A stretch of 64,000 bases of DNA from Jiangella sp. DSM 45060 (GCF_900105175.1 NZ_LT629771.1:2914001-2978000); one strand, 5' to 3'. Numbered from the stretch's first letter, positions 47,817-55,649 are shown. Program-made: numbers and translations. The notes: generated by a model from the letters alone, not told the origin.

Positions 47817-48581
47817 CGAGAGCTGCTCGGAGAAGTACGTCAGCGCCGTGCGGGTCTTCGTCTGCTGCACGCCGCCGACGTCGATGCCACGTTCGCCGAG
47901 GAAGGCCCGCGACTCAGCGGCGACATTCAGCGCCTCGCCGGGCAGGCACTTGGTGGACAGTTCGAGGATGCGGCCGCCGTCGGGGTAGAACCACAGCTCG
48001 GCGACCAGCCGGCGGCCGTACTCGCCGGGCGAGAACTTGAGCTTCATGATCGGGATCGGCCCGAGCGCGCGCAACTCGTCCAGCTCCAGCCCTTCGGGCG
48101 CGTGCGCGGCGAACAGGTCGCGCTGCTGCTTCGTGAACAGCTTGCGGATCGGCCGCCACCCGGCCAGGACGTCCCGGACGTGCGCGTTGTCGACCGGCGC
48201 CTTGAGCCGCCCGGACGCCACGAACGAGCCACCCGGCATCGCGTCGACCTCCACCCCGAAGTCAGGCGACCGCCGCAGCGACGGCGAGAGCCGTTTCGGC
48301 TCCACCGGGCGAAGCTTCACCACCGCGTCGCCCGGCCGGCGCTGCACCCGCCGGGCCCGGACCACGACGCCGGCGCGGTCCAGCGCGAGATCCGGTGTGT
48401 CGAAGAACACGACCTGCCGGATCTGCGCGTCCAGCGGGTCCATGCCCAGCGCCGCGACCGCGGAGCGCTGGTCCACGTCCGGCACACTCAGTTTCAGCTC
48501 GACGGAATCGGCCTCCTTGAACAGCGCGAGCAGCTCCCCCAGCCGCTTGCTGGACATGATCGGCAGCGCCACCTCGGTCAT
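47805..48581 (-). CDS. CYTH-like domain protein
   Basis: 258 residues. The ATG at 48581 is preferred because a GGGGG site is well spaced; a GTG 9 nt earlier is possible. VELKLSV near residue 26, the acidic/basic strand order VVFFDTPDLALDRAGVVVRARRV and VVKLRPV point to the CYTH tunnel fold (triphosphate-binding enzymes). The first Glu of the usual ExExK is Ser here, so catalysis is uncertain. The C-terminal half is longer than in ThTPase-type enzymes. One imperfect palindrome copy lies 48 nt upstream. Confidence 0.6.
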   Translation of the reverse strand: MTEVALPIMSSKRLGELLALFKEADSVELKLSVPDVDQRSAVAALGMDPLDAQIRQVVFFDTPDLALDRAGVVVRARRVQRRPGDAVVKLRPVEPKRLSPSLRRSPDFGVEVDAMPGGSFVASGRLKAPVDNAHVRDVLAGWRPIRKLFTKQQRDLFAAHAPEGLELDELRALGPIPIMKLKFSPGEYGRRLVAELWFYPDGGRILELSTKCLPGEALNVAAESRAFLGERGIDVGGVQQTKTRTALTYFSEQLSSGG

Positions 48582-48629
48582 CCGGACCACCCCCTGGTGG
48601 ATCGTCGCGCCGCCCGGCCCGGCCGTGCC

Positions 48630-48646
48630 CCACCCGATCCGGGTGA
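48630..48646. promoter_or_regulatory. Palindrome copy 8 (one mismatch)
   Basis: CCACCC-GATCC-GGGTGA, between the CYTH-like gene (48 nt) and the SnoaL-like gene (44 nt). Confidence 0.6.
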
Positions 48647-48653
48647 TGTCGTC

Positions 48654-48684
48654 TTGACCTCAAGCCTGGTTGAGGTAGCAGGCT
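48654..48684 (+). promoter_or_regulatory. SoxR/MerR-type operator-promoter
   Basis: -35 TTGACC (48654-48659) overlaps the perfect inverted repeat ACCTCAA-N6-TTGAGGT (48657-48676). The CCTCAAG...TTGAGG pattern is that of SoxR-like operators. With a 19-bp spacer the -10 would be CAGGCT (48679-48684), 6 nt before the ATG at 48691. Confidence 0.7.
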
Positions 48685-48690
48685 GGCGGC

Positions 48691-49137
48691 ATGACCACAG
48701 AGATCGAGGCCGTGGCCGCCGAGGCCGAGCTGGACGCCATCCGCCGCGTCATCGACGTCGTCGAGCACGCGCAGAACAACGAGTTGCCCGACGAGTTCCT
48801 GGCGCTGTTCCGCGCCGACGCCATCTGGACCACCGGCGGCGGGAAGCGGCTCTACGGGCTGGACGAGATCGCCGCGTTCACCCGGCAGGTGCTGCCCGGC
48901 GGCATGACCGGCATGTCGGTGCGGTTCGAGCTGGAGCACGTGCTGTTCATCCGCCCCGACGTCGCGGCCGTGAAGCTGCGCCAGGTCTACACGACACCCG
49001 ACGGGCTGGACGTCGGGTCGCCGCTGTGGGTCATGGCCAAGGAGGACGGCCGCTGGCTGCTCACCGCGTGCCAGAACATCGGCGTCCCCGACGACGAGGA
49101 CGTCGCGCCCGGGCGGCCGGTGTTCGGAGCCGCGTAG
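48691..49137 (+). CDS. SgcJ/EcaC-type SnoaL-like protein
   Basis: 148 residues forming one NTF2/SnoaL-like cone: AIRRVIDVVEHAQNNELPDEFLALFRADAIWTTGGGKRLYGLDEI, then WVMAKEDGRWLLTACQNI. Members bind small organic molecules and may be isomerases or detoxifying enzymes. It is co-directional with the NmrA-like gene 10 nt on, behind a SoxR/MerR-type promoter, which suggests induction by redox-active or electrophilic compounds. Confidence 0.82.
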   Translation: MTTEIEAVAAEAELDAIRRVIDVVEHAQNNELPDEFLALFRADAIWTTGGGKRLYGLDEIAAFTRQVLPGGMTGMSVRFELEHVLFIRPDVAAVKLRQVYTTPDGLDVGSPLWVMAKEDGRWLLTACQNIGVPDDEDVAPGRPVFGAA

Positions 49138-49147
49138 GCTCGCCCGC

Positions 49148-49954
49148 GTGCGAATCGCGGTGACGGGGGCGAGCGGGCGGCTGGGTGGCCAGGTGGCGGC
49201 GTTGCTGGCGCCGGACCACGACGTGGTGGCGCTGGTGCGCCGGCCCGCCGGGTACGACCCGCCGCCGGGGGTCACCGTCGCCGCCGCGGACTATGCGGAC
49301 CCCGCGTCGTTGCGCACCGCGCTGACCGGCGCCGACACGCTGGTGTTCGTGTCCAGCGACGGCCACGCGGCCACCGTCATGCTCCATCACGCGAACGTCG
49401 TGCGGGCGGCGGCCGGCGCCGAGGTCGGGCACGTCGTCGCGCTGAGCGGGCTCGACGCCGACGCCGGGTCGCCGTTCTGCTACGCCGTCACCAACGGGCA
49501 CACCGAGGAGCTGCTGGCGGCCGCCGGCTGCGGCTACTCGCTGGCCCGCGCCTCGGTGTTCGCCGAGTTCTTCGCCGCGCTGGTCCGCGGCGCCCGGCAC
49601 GGCGACGAGGTTCGACTCCCGGCCGGCGACGCCCGGGTGTCGTTGGTCGCACGCGCCGACGTCGGGCGGGCGCTGGCCGCGCTGGCGGTGCGCCCGCCGT
49701 CGAACACGCACCACGACCTCACCGGTCCGGCCGCGCTGCACGTCGCCGACGTCGTCGCGGCGTACGCGCCCGGCGCCCGCTACGCCGACGTCACGCCGGG
49801 CGAGTACGTCGCCGCGCTGCTGGAGGGCGGCGAGACGTCGTGGTGGGCGCACGCCTACGCGACGATGCTGGAGTCGATCCGCCTGGGCCGCTGGGCCGCC
49901 GTCACCGGCGACGTCGCCACGCTCACGGGCCGGCCGCCCGCCAAGGTGCTTTAG
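49148..49954 (+). CDS. NmrA-like NAD(P)H-binding protein
   Basis: 268 residues from a GTG start; TAGGCT ends 7 nt upstream. The Rossmann motif GASGRLGGQVA is at 7-17. The atypical SDR/NmrA type has no YxxxK. Close in plan to the QorB/quinone-reductase-like group that uses NAD(P)H to reduce quinones or to sense the cofactor. It follows the SnoaL-like gene. The stop overlaps the stop of the converging CDF gene. Confidence 0.85.
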   Translation: MRIAVTGASGRLGGQVAALLAPDHDVVALVRRPAGYDPPPGVTVAAADYADPASLRTALTGADTLVFVSSDGHAATVMLHHANVVRAAAGAEVGHVVALSGLDADAGSPFCYAVTNGHTEELLAAAGCGYSLARASVFAEFFAALVRGARHGDEVRLPAGDARVSLVARADVGRALAALAVRPPSNTHHDLTGPAALHVADVVAAYAPGARYADVTPGEYVAALLEGGETSWWAHAYATMLESIRLGRWAAVTGDVATLTGRPPAKVL

Positions 49955-50619
49955 CAGCAGTCGCAGTCCGGGCCGCAGCCGTCGGTCTCGGGGTCGCGCA
50001 GCAGCGCTCCGGCCGACGTCGCGCAGGCGTCGCCGCGCCACGCCTCGAGCCCTTCACGGACCGCGAACCCGGCGATGACCAGCGCGGCCAGCGGGTCGGC
50101 CCACCACCAGCCGAGCGCGGAGTTCAGCACCAGCCCGGCCAGCAGCACCGCCGACAGGTAGCTGCAGATCAGCGTCTGCTTGGAGTCGGCGACGACGGCG
50201 GCCGAGCCCAGCTCGCGCCCGGTGCGCCGCTCGGCGAACGACAGCGCCGGCATGACCGCCAGGCTCACCGCCGCGAGGACGATGCCGACGGCGCTGTGCT
50301 CCGGCTCCTCTGCGCCGGCCAGCGCCTGGACCGCCTCGAACGTCACGTACGCCGCCAGCGCGAAGAACGAGAACGCGACGACGCGCAGCGCCGTCCGCTC
50401 GCGCGCCTCGTGGTCGCGGCCGGCGAACTGCCAGGCGATGGCGGCGGCCGACACCACCTCGACGACGGAGTCGAGGCCGAACCCGATCAGCGCGGCCGAG
50501 GACGCCGCCGTGCCGGCCGAGATCGCGATGACCGCCTCGACCACGTTGTAGCCGATGGTCGTCGCGACGATCAGCCGCACCCGCCGGCGCAGCACGTCGC
50601 GCCGGGTGTTCACCCGCAT
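49951..50619 (-). CDS. Cation diffusion facilitator-like transporter with Cys-rich tail
   Basis: 222 residues; GGAGGGG before the ATG. It has five to six membrane helices; GFGLDSVVEVVSAA near residue 47 and ADSKQTLICSYLSAV near 150 supply the HD/DD-type metal sites of CDF proteins. It lacks the usual cytoplasmic domain and instead ends CGPDCDCC, a probable metal-binding tail. It overlaps the CmtR-like gene by 10 bp, so it likely exports the metal that regulator senses (Cd/Pb or similar). Confidence 0.82.
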   Translation of the reverse strand: MRVNTRRDVLRRRVRLIVATTIGYNVVEAVIAISAGTAASSAALIGFGLDSVVEVVSAAAIAWQFAGRDHEARERTALRVVAFSFFALAAYVTFEAVQALAGAEEPEHSAVGIVLAAVSLAVMPALSFAERRTGRELGSAAVVADSKQTLICSYLSAVLLAGLVLNSALGWWWADPLAALVIAGFAVREGLEAWRGDACATSAGALLRDPETDGCGPDCDCC

Positions 50620-50939
50620 GTGCACCCCTCCGGACCGCAGCAGGTGGGGTCGACGACGAGGACCAGCTCCAGCAGCTCGCCCAGCGCCCGCCCCAGGTGC
50701 GCGTCGGCCAGCCGGTACCGCGTGCGCCGTCCCTCGGGCTCGCCGAACACCAGGCCGCAGCCGCGCAGGCAGCTGAGCTGGTTGGACATCACCTGCTTGG
50801 ACACGCCCAGCCCGGCCGCCAGGTCGGACGGGAACGCCGGCGCCTCGCGCAGCGCCAGCAGGATCCGTGCCCTCGTGCCGTCGGACAGCGCGTACCCGAG
50901 CCGCGCCAGCGCGTCGGTGTGTTCCGCCGTCACCGTCAT
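50610..50939 (-). CDS. cmtR: CmtR-like ArsR-family metal sensor
   Basis: 109 residues. The recognition-helix motif LSCLRGCGLV supplies the two Cys that bind Cd/Pb in mycobacterial CmtR (Cys57/Cys61), and a third Cys is available in the C-terminal CCGPEGCTCG. It represses in the absence of metal. A perfect 8-bp dyad overlaps its -10 box (TACTGT), which ends 7 nt before the ATG. It is co-directional and overlapping with the CDF gene. Confidence 0.88.
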   Translation of the reverse strand: MTVTAEHTDALARLGYALSDGTRARILLALREAPAFPSDLAAGLGVSKQVMSNQLSCLRGCGLVFGEPEGRRTRYRLADAHLGRALGELLELVLVVDPTCCGPEGCTCG

Positions 50940-50948
50940 GCGACGGAC

Positions 50949-50968
50949 AGTACAGCAATCGCTGTACT
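50949..50968. promoter_or_regulatory. CmtR-type operator
   Basis: AGTACAGC-AATC-GCTGTACT, perfect 8-bp arms, starting 9 bp upstream of the cmtR-like ATG and covering its TACTGT -10 box. It also contains the last base of the upstream gene's stop. Confidence 0.7.
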
Positions 50969-52227
50969 CAGGGAACCCGCGTCGTGAGCTGGATGAGCTC
51001 GGGGCCGCAGCAGCCGTCCGATCCGCCGCAGACGCCGGTCTCGGGCAGCACCAGCTCGACGTTCTCGGCCGCGGCGCGGTCGCCGGCGAACGCGGCGGCG
51101 ATGCTGCGGACCTGCTCGTAGCCGGTGAGCGCGAGGAACGTCGGTGCGCGGCCGTAGCTCTTCATGCCGGCCAGGTAGACGCCGGGCTCCGGGTGGGCCA
51201 GTTCGCCGACGCCGTGCGGCGGCACCGTGCCGCACGAGTGCACGTTCGGGTCGATCAGCGGCGCCAGCCGGACCGGCGCCTGCAGCGCGGGGTCGAGCTC
51301 CAGCCGCAGCTCCGACAGCCAGTCGAGGTCCGGCCGGAGCCCGGTCAGCGCGACGACGTGGTCGACGGCGCCGACGGTGCGGCCGTCCTCGGCGACCAGC
51401 GTCAGGCGGCCGTCCGGGCCGGTCTCGACCGCGGCCGTGCGGAACCCCGTCACCACCCGGACGGCGCCCGCCTCGACCGCCGCGCGGGCCCGCTTGCCGA
51501 GCCGTCCGCGGGCCGGCAGCTCATCGGCGTCTCCCCCGCCGAAGGTGTCACCGATGCCACCGCGGCGCAGGATCCACGTCACCGATGCGTCACCGTTCCG
51601 GCTGGTCAGGGCTACGAGGGCGGTCAGGGCAGAATGTCCGCTCCCGGCGACGACGACGTGCCCGGCCGGCGCGGCGGACGGGATGCGGTAGCCGATGCGG
51701 CCCGCCGCCGCGGCCGCGGGCTCGCCCAGCGCGAGCAGCCCGTCGCCGCCCAGCGGCCCGGGCCGGCCCCAGGTGCCGGTGGCGTCGACGAGGCCGCGGG
51801 CGCGCACCCGCTCCTCGCGCCCGCCGGAGTGCCGGACGTGGACGGCGAGCGGCTCGCCGTCGCGGCCGTCGTCGACCACGCGGTCGCGGCCTCGGCGGGC
51901 GGCGCCGACGACCTCGGCGCCGGTGTGGACGCGCTCGCCGAGCGCCCGCGCCAGCGGGACCAGATAGTCGCGGGCCCACTCGGCACCGGTCGGGTAGGCG
52001 TCGGCGGGTGGCTCGGTCCAGCCGGTGCGTTGCAGCAGCCGCCGGGCGGCCGGCGCCACCAGCTCCCGCCACGCCGAGAACAGCCGCACGTGCCCCCACT
52101 CGGCGACCGCCGCACCCGCCGTCGCGCCCCGCTCGTACACGACGACGTCGAGGCCGCGCTCGGCCAGCTCCGCCGCGGCCGCCAGGCCCACCGGGCCGCC
52201 GCCGGCCACCACCACCGGATCCGTCAT
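50968..52227 (-). CDS. FAD-dependent oxidoreductase, ArsO-like
   Basis: 419 residues. FAD motif VVAGGGPVGLAAAAELAERGLDVVVYE at 6-32 and an NAD(P)H motif VVAGSGHSALTALVAL near 205. The C-terminus has CGGSDGCCGPELIQL, an unusual Cys cluster. The ATG at 52227 is chosen because a longer frame would run through the operators. Similar flavoproteins (ArsO) accompany arsenic operons in streptomycetes. The divergent neighbour is an ArsR-ArsN fusion and two shared operators lie between them, so an arsenical substrate or arsenical-linked role is likely. Confidence 0.72.
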   Translation of the reverse strand: MTDPVVVAGGGPVGLAAAAELAERGLDVVVYERGATAGAAVAEWGHVRLFSAWRELVAPAARRLLQRTGWTEPPADAYPTGAEWARDYLVPLARALGERVHTGAEVVGAARRGRDRVVDDGRDGEPLAVHVRHSGGREERVRARGLVDATGTWGRPGPLGGDGLLALGEPAAAAAGRIGYRIPSAAPAGHVVVAGSGHSALTALVALTSRNGDASVTWILRRGGIGDTFGGGDADELPARGRLGKRARAAVEAGAVRVVTGFRTAAVETGPDGRLTLVAEDGRTVGAVDHVVALTGLRPDLDWLSELRLELDPALQAPVRLAPLIDPNVHSCGTVPPHGVGELAHPEPGVYLAGMKSYGRAPTFLALTGYEQVRSIAAAFAGDRAAAENVELVLPETGVCGGSDGCCGPELIQLTTRVP

Positions 52228-52241
52228 CACTCGCTCACCTT

Positions 52242-52259
52242 CATCGAAGACCGTCGATG
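52242..52259. promoter_or_regulatory. ArsR operator 1
   Basis: CATCGA-AGACCG-TCGATG, perfect arms with a 6-nt spacer, 14 bp from the flavoprotein start. Confidence 0.7.
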
Positions 52260-52274
52260 GAATGATGCACCTTT

Positions 52275-52292
52275 CATCGATATTTGTCGATA
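52275..52292. promoter_or_regulatory. ArsR operator 2
   Basis: CATCGA-TATTTG-TCGATA, same half-sites and spacer as operator 1, 33 bp away. It abuts the TAGAAT -10 box (52291-52296) of the ArsR-ArsN gene. Confidence 0.7.
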
Positions 52293-52303
52293 GAATGCCG
52301 CGC

Positions 52304-53164
52304 ATGACGACCCTCCCGGCCGACGCCGCCGGCGACTACGCCGAGTGCTTCGCGGCCCTCGCCGACCCCACCCGGGTCCGGCTGCTGCACGCCGTCGCCA
52401 CGTCGAACGGCGGGCTGGCCGTCGGCGATCTGGCCGAGCGGCTGGGCATCAGCCAGTCGACCTGTTCGCACCACGTCCGCAAGCTCGCGTCGGCCCGGTT
52501 CGTGCACGTGTCGAAGGTGGGCACCAGCACGCGCGTCACCGTCAACGAGGCGTGCTGCACCGGCCTGCCGCACATGGCCGACGTCGTCATGGGCGTCGCC
52601 GGCGCCGTCCGCCCCTGCTGCCCCGACGACGTGCCCGGCGTCACCGTCCGCGCGCTGACCGACGCCGACTGGCCGGACGTGCGGCGCATCTACCGCGAGG
52701 GCATCGACACCGGCATCGCCACCTTCGAGACCACGGTGCCGGCGAGCGCCCGGCTGGCGGCGAAGTGGCTACCCGGGCACCGCTGGGTCGCCGAGATCGA
52801 CGGCGCCGTCGCCGGCTGGACCGCCGTCACCCCTGCCTCAGGCCGCGACTGCTACCGCGGCGTCGGCGAGACCTCCGTCTACGTGGCGTCGGAGCACCGC
52901 GGCCGCGGCGTCGGGAAGGCGCTGCTGCGCCGCCAGGTCACGGCGGCCGACGCGGACGGGCTGTGGACGCTGCAGACGTCGGTGTTCACCGAGAACCGCG
53001 CCAGCCTGTCGCTGCACCACCAGGCCGGCTACCGCACCGTCGGGGTCCGCGAACGCATCGCCCGCCGCGACGGCGTCTGGCACGACACCGTACTCCTCGA
53101 ACGCCGGGCGTCAGTCAGCTCCACGGCCGGCGAGGTGCTGCTCGCCGCGAACGTCGCCCGCTGA
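52304..53164 (+). CDS. ArsR-ArsN fusion: arsenical sensor joined to a GNAT acetyltransferase
   Basis: 286 residues; the ATG at 52304 follows TAGAAT by 7 nt, so it is probably leaderless. Residues 1-100 are an ArsR winged helix (LGISQSTCSHHVRKL) with extra Cys in NEACCTG and RPCC. Residues 108-270 are a GNAT domain of the phosphinothricin/ArsN1 type (IYREGIDTGIATFETTVP, acetyl-CoA loop EHRGRGVGKALL). ArsN1 enzymes acetylate arsinothricin and phosphinothricin. The fusion could couple sensing of an arsenical to its inactivation. Two ArsR operators precede it. Confidence 0.88.
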   Translation: MTTLPADAAGDYAECFAALADPTRVRLLHAVATSNGGLAVGDLAERLGISQSTCSHHVRKLASARFVHVSKVGTSTRVTVNEACCTGLPHMADVVMGVAGAVRPCCPDDVPGVTVRALTDADWPDVRRIYREGIDTGIATFETTVPASARLAAKWLPGHRWVAEIDGAVAGWTAVTPASGRDCYRGVGETSVYVASEHRGRGVGKALLRRQVTAADADGLWTLQTSVFTENRASLSLHHQAGYRTVGVRERIARRDGVWHDTVLLERRASVSSTAGEVLLAANVAR

Positions 53165-53234
53165 GTGCGGGACCTCGGCCGCGCCGGCTTCGGCGTCCCG
53201 CCGCGCTGCGACTCGCTCTTGTCGAGCGACCGGC

Positions 53235-53314
53235 GGCTTGCCGAGGGGTTCGGGCCCCTCCCGGCCGGGAGGGCACCCACCCTACGGGCGGGCCGGGTTA
53301 ACCAGGCGTGAACC
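53235..53314. repeat. 80-bp palindromic element, copy 1
   Basis: Contains CCCTCCCGGCCGGGAGGG (a perfect 18-bp palindrome), then CACCCACCCTACGGGCGGGC, then ACCAGGCGTGAACC. With copy 3 it shares another 30 bp upstream that includes CTTGTCGAGCGACCGGC. Confidence 0.88.
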
Positions 53315-53503
53315 ACACCGCCCGCATCACGACGACCGGCCGCAATGCCCGCGCCGGCCGCCCCCACGATGGCACCCGACGTCGACGGAGGCGGCGTAAC
53401 GCCGGGCGGCGAGCGCACGGCAGCGATGCCCGCGCCGGCCAAGCGCCTGATGACACCCGGCGCCCACGCCCGCGCCGGCCATGACTCCCGATGATGCGCC
53501 CGC

Positions 53504-53584
53504 GGCTTGCCGGGGGGGTTCGGGCCCCTCCCGGCCGGGAGGGCACCCACCCTACGGGCGGGCCGCGTGAACCAGGCGTGAACC
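53504..53584. repeat. 80-bp palindromic element, copy 2
   Basis: Same order of parts as copy 1, with a few substitutions; it lacks the 30-bp upstream extension. Confidence 0.88.
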
Positions 53585-53595
53585 GCCGCCCCCAC

Positions 53596-53715
53596 GATGA
53601 CGACCGGCCGCGATGCCCGCGCCGCGCACCCGGCCGATCACGACCGGCCGCGATGCCCGCGCCGCGCACCCGGCCGATGACGACCGGCCGCGATGCCCGC
53701 ACCGGCGACCCGGCC
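53596..53715. repeat. 40-bp tandem repeat, three copies
   Basis: Units start at 53596, 53636 and 53676 and read around ACGACCGGCCGCGATGCCCG. Copies 1 and 2 differ at one base. A degenerate unit is visible near 53327. Confidence 0.88.
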
Positions 53716-53749
53716 GCTGACGCGCTGCGACTCTTGTCGAGCGACCGGC

Positions 53750-53830
53750 CGCTTGCCCCGGGGGTTCGGGCCCCTCCCGGCCGGGAGGGCACCCACCCTA
53801 CGGGCGGGCCGCGTGAACCAGGCGTGAACC
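53750..53830. repeat. 80-bp palindromic element, copy 3
   Basis: Same element; it ends 8 nt from the aldo/keto reductase stop, so it may serve as its terminator. The upstream extension from 53722 matches copy 1. Confidence 0.88.
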
Positions 53831-53837
53831 GTCGCCG

Positions 53838-54806
53838 TCAGACGAAGCCGGTCGGCAGACGGGGCGTGTAGGGGGCCTCCAGCGCGGCCACCTCGTCGGA
53901 GGTGAGCTCGAGCCCGAGCGCCGCCACGGCGTCGGGCAGGTGGTGCGGTTTCGTCGACCCGACGATGGGCGCGCTGACGACCGGGTTGCGCAGCACCCAC
54001 GCCAGCGCCACCTGCGCCATCGGCACGCCGCGCGCCTCGGCGACCCGCTGGACGGCGTCGGCGATCGGCTGGTCGGCGGTGTAGCGCTCGCGCAGCAGCT
54101 CGTCGGTGTCGCCGCGGACGGTGCGCTCGCTCCACGGCCGGGCCAACCGGCCCCGGGCCAGCGGGCTCCACGGGATGCTGCCGACGTCCTGGTCGGCGAG
54201 CAGGTCGAACAGCTCGCGCTCGTCCTCGCGCTGCATGAGGTTGTACTGGTTCTGCATGGACACGAACCGGGTCCAGCCGCCGAGGTCGGCGGTGTACTGC
54301 AGCTTCGCGAACTGCCACGCCCACATCGACGACGCTCCGAGGTAGCGCGCCTTGCCCGCCTTGACGACGTCGTGCAGGGCCTCCACGGTCTCGTCAGCCG
54401 GTGTGTCGGGGTCGAGTCGATGGATCTGGTAGAGGTCGACATAGTCGGTGTCGAGCCGCCGGAGCGACGCGTCGATCTGCTCCATGATCGCCTTGCGCGA
54501 CAGCCCCGACCCGCCCGGGCCGTCGTGCATGGGGAAGAACACCTTCGTGGCCAGCACGACGTCCTCGCGGCGGGTGTAGCGCCGCACGGCCCGGCCGACG
54601 ATCTCCTCGGACGACCCGAAGCCGTACACGTTCGCGGTGTCCCAGAACGTGATGCCCAGCTCGACGGCCTGCCGGAAGATCGGCTCGGCCGCGTCGTCGT
54701 CGAGGGCCCAGTCGCCGTAACCGCGCGCCGGGTCGCCGAAGCTCATGCAGCCGAGCCCGATGCGGCTCACCCGCAGCCCTGAACCGCCCAGCCGGGTGTA
54801 CTCCAT
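53838..54806 (-). CDS. Aldo/keto reductase
   Basis: 322 residues. Catalytic tetrad: Asp and Tyr in WDTANVYG (near 56 and 61), Lys in LATKVF (near 87), His in DLYQIHR (near 127). The NADPH site has IVGSTKPHHL near the end. It belongs to the YajO/YhdN-like AKR group that reduces aldehydes and ketones; the natural substrate is unknown. Stand-alone on the minus strand, followed by palindromic element copy 3. Confidence 0.94.
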   Translation of the reverse strand: MEYTRLGGSGLRVSRIGLGCMSFGDPARGYGDWALDDDAAEPIFRQAVELGITFWDTANVYGFGSSEEIVGRAVRRYTRREDVVLATKVFFPMHDGPGGSGLSRKAIMEQIDASLRRLDTDYVDLYQIHRLDPDTPADETVEALHDVVKAGKARYLGASSMWAWQFAKLQYTADLGGWTRFVSMQNQYNLMQREDERELFDLLADQDVGSIPWSPLARGRLARPWSERTVRGDTDELLRERYTADQPIADAVQRVAEARGVPMAQVALAWVLRNPVVSAPIVGSTKPHHLPDAVAALGLELTSDEVAALEAPYTPRLPTGFV

Positions 54807-54863
54807 GGTCCGCTCCCAGTGTTGACGACGGCGCCGGGACCATCCTCTCTCACCGCGGGGCTG

Positions 54864-55649
54864 TCAGGCGTCCAGTGAGGTCGGGGCGCCGAGCTCGACC
54901 CGGCGGACCCGGCGGCGGACGTCGGGAGGCGCGGCCGCGAGGGCCGCCTCGAGGCCGGCCGGGCCGTCGGCGAAATGGGACCAGCCCTCGTAGTGGACTG
55001 GGACCGCCACCCGCGGCCGCAGCGTCCCGATCAATGAGACCGCGTCGTCGCCGGTCATGGTGTAGCGCAGCGGGCCGGTGACACCGAACCGGACGCCGCC
55101 GACGTGGACCAGGGCGACGTCGACGTCGAGGGCGGACGCCGCCGCGCGCAGCGGGCCGTACAGGACGGTGTCGCCCGTCACCCACAGCGCGACGGACGAC
55201 GCGGAGCCGACCCGCACCGCGAAGCCCACCACGTCGCCGACGACCGGACGCGACAGCGGCGGGCCGTGCCGGGCCGGCGTCGCCGTGACGGACAGGTCGG
55301 GCCGCGCGCCCTGGCCCGCCAGCACCGTCGACGCACCGGGCGCGAGGCCGCGCGCGGAGCCGCCCAGCCGGCGCGCCCCGGACACCGTCGTCACCACGGT
55401 CCCCGCCGACGGCAGCAGCGCCCGCCCGGCTCGGTCGAGGTTGTCGGCGTGGTGGTCGTGCGTCAGCAGGACGGCGTCGACGGGCCCCACGTCCGAGGCC
55501 GCCACCGCGGGACCGGTCAGCTTCGCCGTCGACGAGCGCCGGCCGAAGGCGTACCGGCCCCCGGCCGGATCGAAGGTCGGGTCGGTGAGCAGCCGCCAGC
55601 CGTCCACCTCGACGAGGACGGTGGGGCCGCCGACATGGGTGACGATCAC
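54864..55649 (-). CDS. MBL-fold hydrolase, UlaG/YcbL-like
   Basis: 261 residues from a GTG overlapping the stop of the alpha/beta hydrolase gene. THVGGPTVLVEVDGWRLLTDPTFDP and the metal motif LTHDHHADNLD (near 75) followed by VTGDTV and a late VHYEGW match the L-ascorbate-6-phosphate lactonase-like branch. Cytoplasmic. Translationally coupled to the hydrolase before it, so the two probably act on the same compound. Confidence 0.87.
   Translation of the reverse strand: MIVTHVGGPTVLVEVDGWRLLTDPTFDPAGGRYAFGRRSSTAKLTGPAVAASDVGPVDAVLLTHDHHADNLDRAGRALLPSAGTVVTTVSGARRLGGSARGLAPGASTVLAGQGARPDLSVTATPARHGPPLSRPVVGDVVGFAVRVGSASSVALWVTGDTVLYGPLRAAASALDVDVALVHVGGVRFGVTGPLRYTMTGDDAVSLIGTLRPRVAVPVHYEGWSHFADGPAGLEAALAAAPPDVRRRVRRVELGAPTSLDA

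Larger units (their letters stand above)
53165..53837. other. 673-bp gene-free region of palindromic repeats
   Basis: No gene. It holds three copies of an 80-bp palindromic element, a 40-bp tandem array and remnants of both. Open frames here show no family sequence and no ribosome site. Confidence 0.8.

Noticed and set aside
28166..53164. Genomic island acquired as one piece
   Set aside because: No integrase, tRNA, flanking repeats or clear drop in GC was seen; the functional grouping is better explained by shared regulation.
53203..53830. CRISPR array
   Set aside because: The repeats are 80 bp or adjoin directly (40-bp tandem) with no regular unique spacers, and no cas genes are present.
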